A DNA stretch of 64,000 nucleotides from Variovorax paradoxus (lineage in GTDB: Bacteria; Pseudomonadota; Gammaproteobacteria; Burkholderiales; Burkholderiaceae_C): assembly GCF_024734665.1 (NCBI RefSeq), contig NZ_CP102931.1, positions 556,001 to 620,000 of the forward strand. Reading direction: 5' to 3'. The notes beneath the pieces are model-generated. The model had not been told where the DNA came from. It worked only from the letters and a program-made list of their open reading frames with translations, and ran no database searches. Below, piece after piece: positions 62,009-64,000 of the stretch (position 1 is the first letter of the stretch; each line of letters opens with the position of its first letter). The position numbers and the translations under genes are program-made.

Positions 62009-62745
62009 GGCAGCCCGTGGGCCCCGCGTCTTCGCTGGCCACCGCCGCCGAAGGCGCAAAGGACATCCTGCCTGCGGTGATGGTCGCGGTTCCGATCGGT
62101 CTGCTGCTCGGCGCCCTGTGCAGGTCCAAGGGCATTCCGGCGGCGGAGGCCGGATGGATGTCCCTCCTCGTCAACGCGGGCGCATCGCAGTTTGCGGCAG
62201 TGCAACTGTGGGCGAACGACGGGCCAAGGCTGGGGCCCATCCTGCTGTCCACTTTGCTGATCAATGTGCGCCACGCGCTGATGAGCCTGACCCTCGTTCC
62301 CAAGCTGGCGAAGGCCGGCATGACGCGCCTGCGCATGCTCGTCGCGCTGGCCTTTCTCACCGATCCGACGTGGGGATTCGCAGAGCAGCGTGCGCGCGCG
62401 GGCCTGCCCGTCACCTGGTCCTATTGGATGGGCCTGGCGCTCACCTTCACGGCGGCGTGGACTGGTGCGACCATTGCCGGCGCGTGGCTGGGCGCCTATC
62501 TCGGGGATCCGCGGCAGATCGGCGCGGACTTCGCGCTGGCGGCATTGTTCATCGGCATGACGGCCAGGTTCTGGGCGGGGTGGCGGCGCACCGGTCTTGC
62601 CATTGCCGCCAGTGGCCTGTCGTCGGCAGCCGTGTTCCATACCCTCGGTGCACCCTGGCACGTGATTGCCGGTGCCGTGGCCGGCATTGCGGCGGCGTAC
62701 TTCACGGCGCAGCCGGAGGAACCTCGGGAGCAGAAGTTCGCATGA
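62005..62745 (+). CDS. azlC: AzlC family branched-chain amino acid exporter, large subunit
   Basis: 246 residues with about seven hydrophobic segments (ILPAVMVAVPIGLLLGAL, AGWMSLLVNAGASQFAAVQLW, LSTLLINVRHALMSLTLVPKL). AzlC with AzlD forms the LIV-E type exporter of branched-chain and related amino acids. The start overlaps the AraC gene stop and the stop overlaps azlD, each by 4 nt (ATGA), so regulator and transporter are one unit. Confidence 0.92.
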   Translation: MRQPVGPASSLATAAEGAKDILPAVMVAVPIGLLLGALCRSKGIPAAEAGWMSLLVNAGASQFAAVQLWANDGPRLGPILLSTLLINVRHALMSLTLVPKLAKAGMTRLRMLVALAFLTDPTWGFAEQRARAGLPVTWSYWMGLALTFTAAWTGATIAGAWLGAYLGDPRQIGADFALAALFIGMTARFWAGWRRTGLAIAASGLSSAAVFHTLGAPWHVIAGAVAGIAAAYFTAQPEEPREQKFA

Positions 62746-63065
62746 CGTTCCACGTGACAACACTCGAGGCGATTGTTGCGATGGCCGTCGTCACCTATCT
62801 CACGCGAGTCGTAGGCATGCTGGTGATGCGTTGGGATCGATTCTCCGTCCGGGGCCGGGCGAGAGCGGCCCTGGATGCCATTCCGCCAGTCATGTTCGTG
62901 ACGATCATCGCTCCGACCCTGCTTGTCACCGGCTGGCCTGAAACGTTGGCGGGCTTGCTGGCGGCTGCGGCCTCGGTCCGCCTTCCGCTCCTGGGAACGA
63001 TCCTTGTGGGCGTCGTTGCGGTGGCTGTGTTGCGTCTTGGCCTTGGCGTGCCAGGTGTTCCATGA
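62742..63065 (+). CDS. azlD: AzlD family exporter small subunit
   Basis: 107 residues, four hydrophobic segments, with YLTRVVGMLVMRWD, ALDAIPPVMFVTIIAP and the Gly/Val-rich C terminus. The size and pairing with azlC are as in other bacteria. The ATG and stop both overlap neighbouring genes by 4 nt. A longer frame through 62118 is a shadow of azlC. Confidence 0.93.
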   Translation: MTFHVTTLEAIVAMAVVTYLTRVVGMLVMRWDRFSVRGRARAALDAIPPVMFVTIIAPTLLVTGWPETLAGLLAAAASVRLPLLGTILVGVVAVAVLRLGLGVPGVP

Positions 63066-63541
63066 GCGAGGGCGTGATGAGTCCGGCCGTACTCTCCTTC
63101 CTGACATCGAACAATGCGATCTTCACCGTTCATGAGCATGGCCCTGTGGTCACTTTCCGGGAGGCGCAGTTATCGCTTCCCTTCGATCCCGACGCGATGG
63201 TCAAGAGCCTTGCCTTCCGTCTCCCGGGTGACCGATATGCGATTGCTGCGATGCGGGCGGCCGAGCGCGCGGATTACAAGAAGATCGCTGACGCGCTTGG
63301 CGTGAAGAGAGCAGACCTCCAGATGGCGACGGATGCGGAACTGGTGCAGGCCCTGGCGATGGTTCCGGGCGGAGTAGCCCCCTTGCCAATCAACAACGCG
63401 CAGGTGGTGATAGACCTCGGAGTTACGGCGATGGAAGCGATCTATTGCGGCACTGGGCGCAATGATTCGACGCTGGAGATCCGCAGCGCCGAACTCCTCC
63501 GGGTAAATCGTGGTGCGCTGCGTGACCTCGTAAAGCGGTGA
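63062..63541 (+). CDS. YbaK/EbsC family aminoacyl-tRNA deacylase
   Basis: 159 residues of the INS/YbaK fold, which hydrolyses mischarged tRNA in trans (for example Cys-tRNA-Pro or Ala-tRNA-Pro) or related small thioesters. Conserved MVKSLAFRL holds the catalytic lysine, GDRYAIAAM and VPGGVAPLPINN the lid region. Overlap of its start with azlD (ATGA) puts it in the amino acid export operon, suggesting that both handle a misused amino acid. Confidence 0.85.
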   Translation: MSEGVMSPAVLSFLTSNNAIFTVHEHGPVVTFREAQLSLPFDPDAMVKSLAFRLPGDRYAIAAMRAAERADYKKIADALGVKRADLQMATDAELVQALAMVPGGVAPLPINNAQVVIDLGVTAMEAIYCGTGRNDSTLEIRSAELLRVNRGALRDLVKR

Positions 63542-63739
63542 TCGTCTGCAGACGACGCGATCCGAAAGTCTCGTAGCGGCACGAGACCTCGGCGCACACG
63601 AAATCGCTGCGTGCCCAAGCTCTCAGCCTTGAACTGGACGGCGTGAGAACGTGAGGGAGTCCAAAGAACATCACGGCACTCACGATCGGCAAGCGAAGAC
63701 CATCATTCGCCAGACTTGGGTAGCCGCTGCGGGCACCCG

Positions 63740-63774
63740 CGCCGCACCAGGAACCGATGATTCCTGGCGCGGCG
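63740..63774 (-). terminator. Hairpin after the autotransporter-like gene
   Basis: Fourteen-base arms 63740-63753 and 63761-63774 with a 7-nt loop and a single mismatched/G-U position stand 6 nt after the stop of the gene to the right. No T-tract follows, so it may end transcription with Rho or act as a stabilising stem. Confidence 0.5.
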
Positions 63775-63779
63775 TCCCT

Positions 63780-64000
63780 TTACCACTTCATGCGCAGCCC
63801 GATCGAGCCCTGCAGGGAGGTCTTCACATCCGTCGCGCCGCCCGAGGCCCACAGCTTGCCGATTTCGCCGTAGATGCTGGTGGTCTGGTTCAGCGCCAGG
63901 GTGAGACCCCCGGCCAGTTCGCTGACAGTGGAGCCGGTGCGGCTCGTGATGTCAGTCGTGGCGGCAGGTCCGATGAAGCGGGCGACGTCGGCGCCGCCGC
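63780..64000 (-). CDS. Autotransporter-type outer membrane barrel (C-terminal end only)
   Basis: The last 73 residues of a protein that begins beyond the window. They alternate polar and apolar residues in barrel strands (LALNQTTSIYGEIGKLWASGG, SLQGSIGLRMKW) and end in an aromatic W just before the stop, like the final strand of autotransporter translocators recognised by BamA. The passenger is not visible. Confidence 0.8.
   Translation of the reverse strand, partial: GGADVARFIGPAATTDITSRTGSTVSELAGGLTLALNQTTSIYGEIGKLWASGGATDVKTSLQGSIGLRMKW

Overview
The window is high-GC chromosomal DNA of a betaproteobacterium. Gene content and order (ribose operon, pilGHIJ-chpA type Pil-Chp cluster behind a rubredoxin, ruvX-pyrR-pyrB-pyrC' operon, dusB-fis-purH, Bug-type binding protein, many 4-nt ATGA/GTGA overlaps) point to Burkholderiales, family Comamonadaceae, most likely Variovorax or a close relative. 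That placement is inferred from gene families, not from a marker gene. No rRNA, insertion sequence, prophage or CRISPR array was seen; there is one tRNA.

Layout. Positions 1-15.9 kb are mixed housekeeping and accessory genes: a cut metallophosphoesterase, divergent nitroreductase and acyl-CoA ligase, a copper set (PCuAC chaperone, SCO protein, DUF2946 protein), tRNA-Met, an ECF sigma factor with an overlapping membrane partner and a divergent von Willebrand A lipoprotein, enoyl-CoA hydratase, an EmrE-type pump, a DUF2325 protein behind a Fur-like box, an M61 peptidase coupled to a DsbC-type protein, a UbiH-type hydroxylase and a MOSC protein. 15.9-22.0 kb is a complete leftward ribose operon rbsB-A-C-R-K-D with a perfect palindromic operator. 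22.1-30.4 kb holds ychF, a glutathione transferase, a yqaA-type gene, dusB-fis, purH, a small outer-membrane protein, hemL and thiD.

30.5-40.6 kb is a rubredoxin gene followed by the twitching-motility chemosensory system pilG-pilH-pilI-pilJ-pilL(chpA), ended by a UUCG hairpin shared with the photolyase gene phr on the other strand. 42.1-46.7 kb is a tightly packed operon algH/yqgE-ruvX-pyrR-pyrB-pyrC'-plsC; the pyrC' product has lost the metal-binding residues of dihydroorotase and is probably a structural partner of aspartate carbamoyltransferase.

46.9-49.9 kb encodes the most unusual product, a 1008-residue protein on the minus strand with a retention-module-like N terminus, about 70 residues of nearly pure Asp-Ala alternation and about 480 residues of Gly/Leu/Asp-rich 10-11-residue repeats. 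It is probably a surface or biofilm protein and is the best candidate here for undescribed biology.

50.5-63.5 kb is accessory metabolism: two overlapping LysR genes (the downstream one with a shortened helix-turn-helix), divergent from a SnoaL-like gene and a spermidine/putrescine-type ABC transporter whose two permeases are fused; then fumarylacetoacetase, a Bug binding protein and a cupin behind a dyad operator; a lone PLD-like protein; and an AraC regulator-azlC-azlD-ybaK operon in which every junction overlaps. The window ends inside the C-terminal beta-barrel of an autotransporter-like protein.
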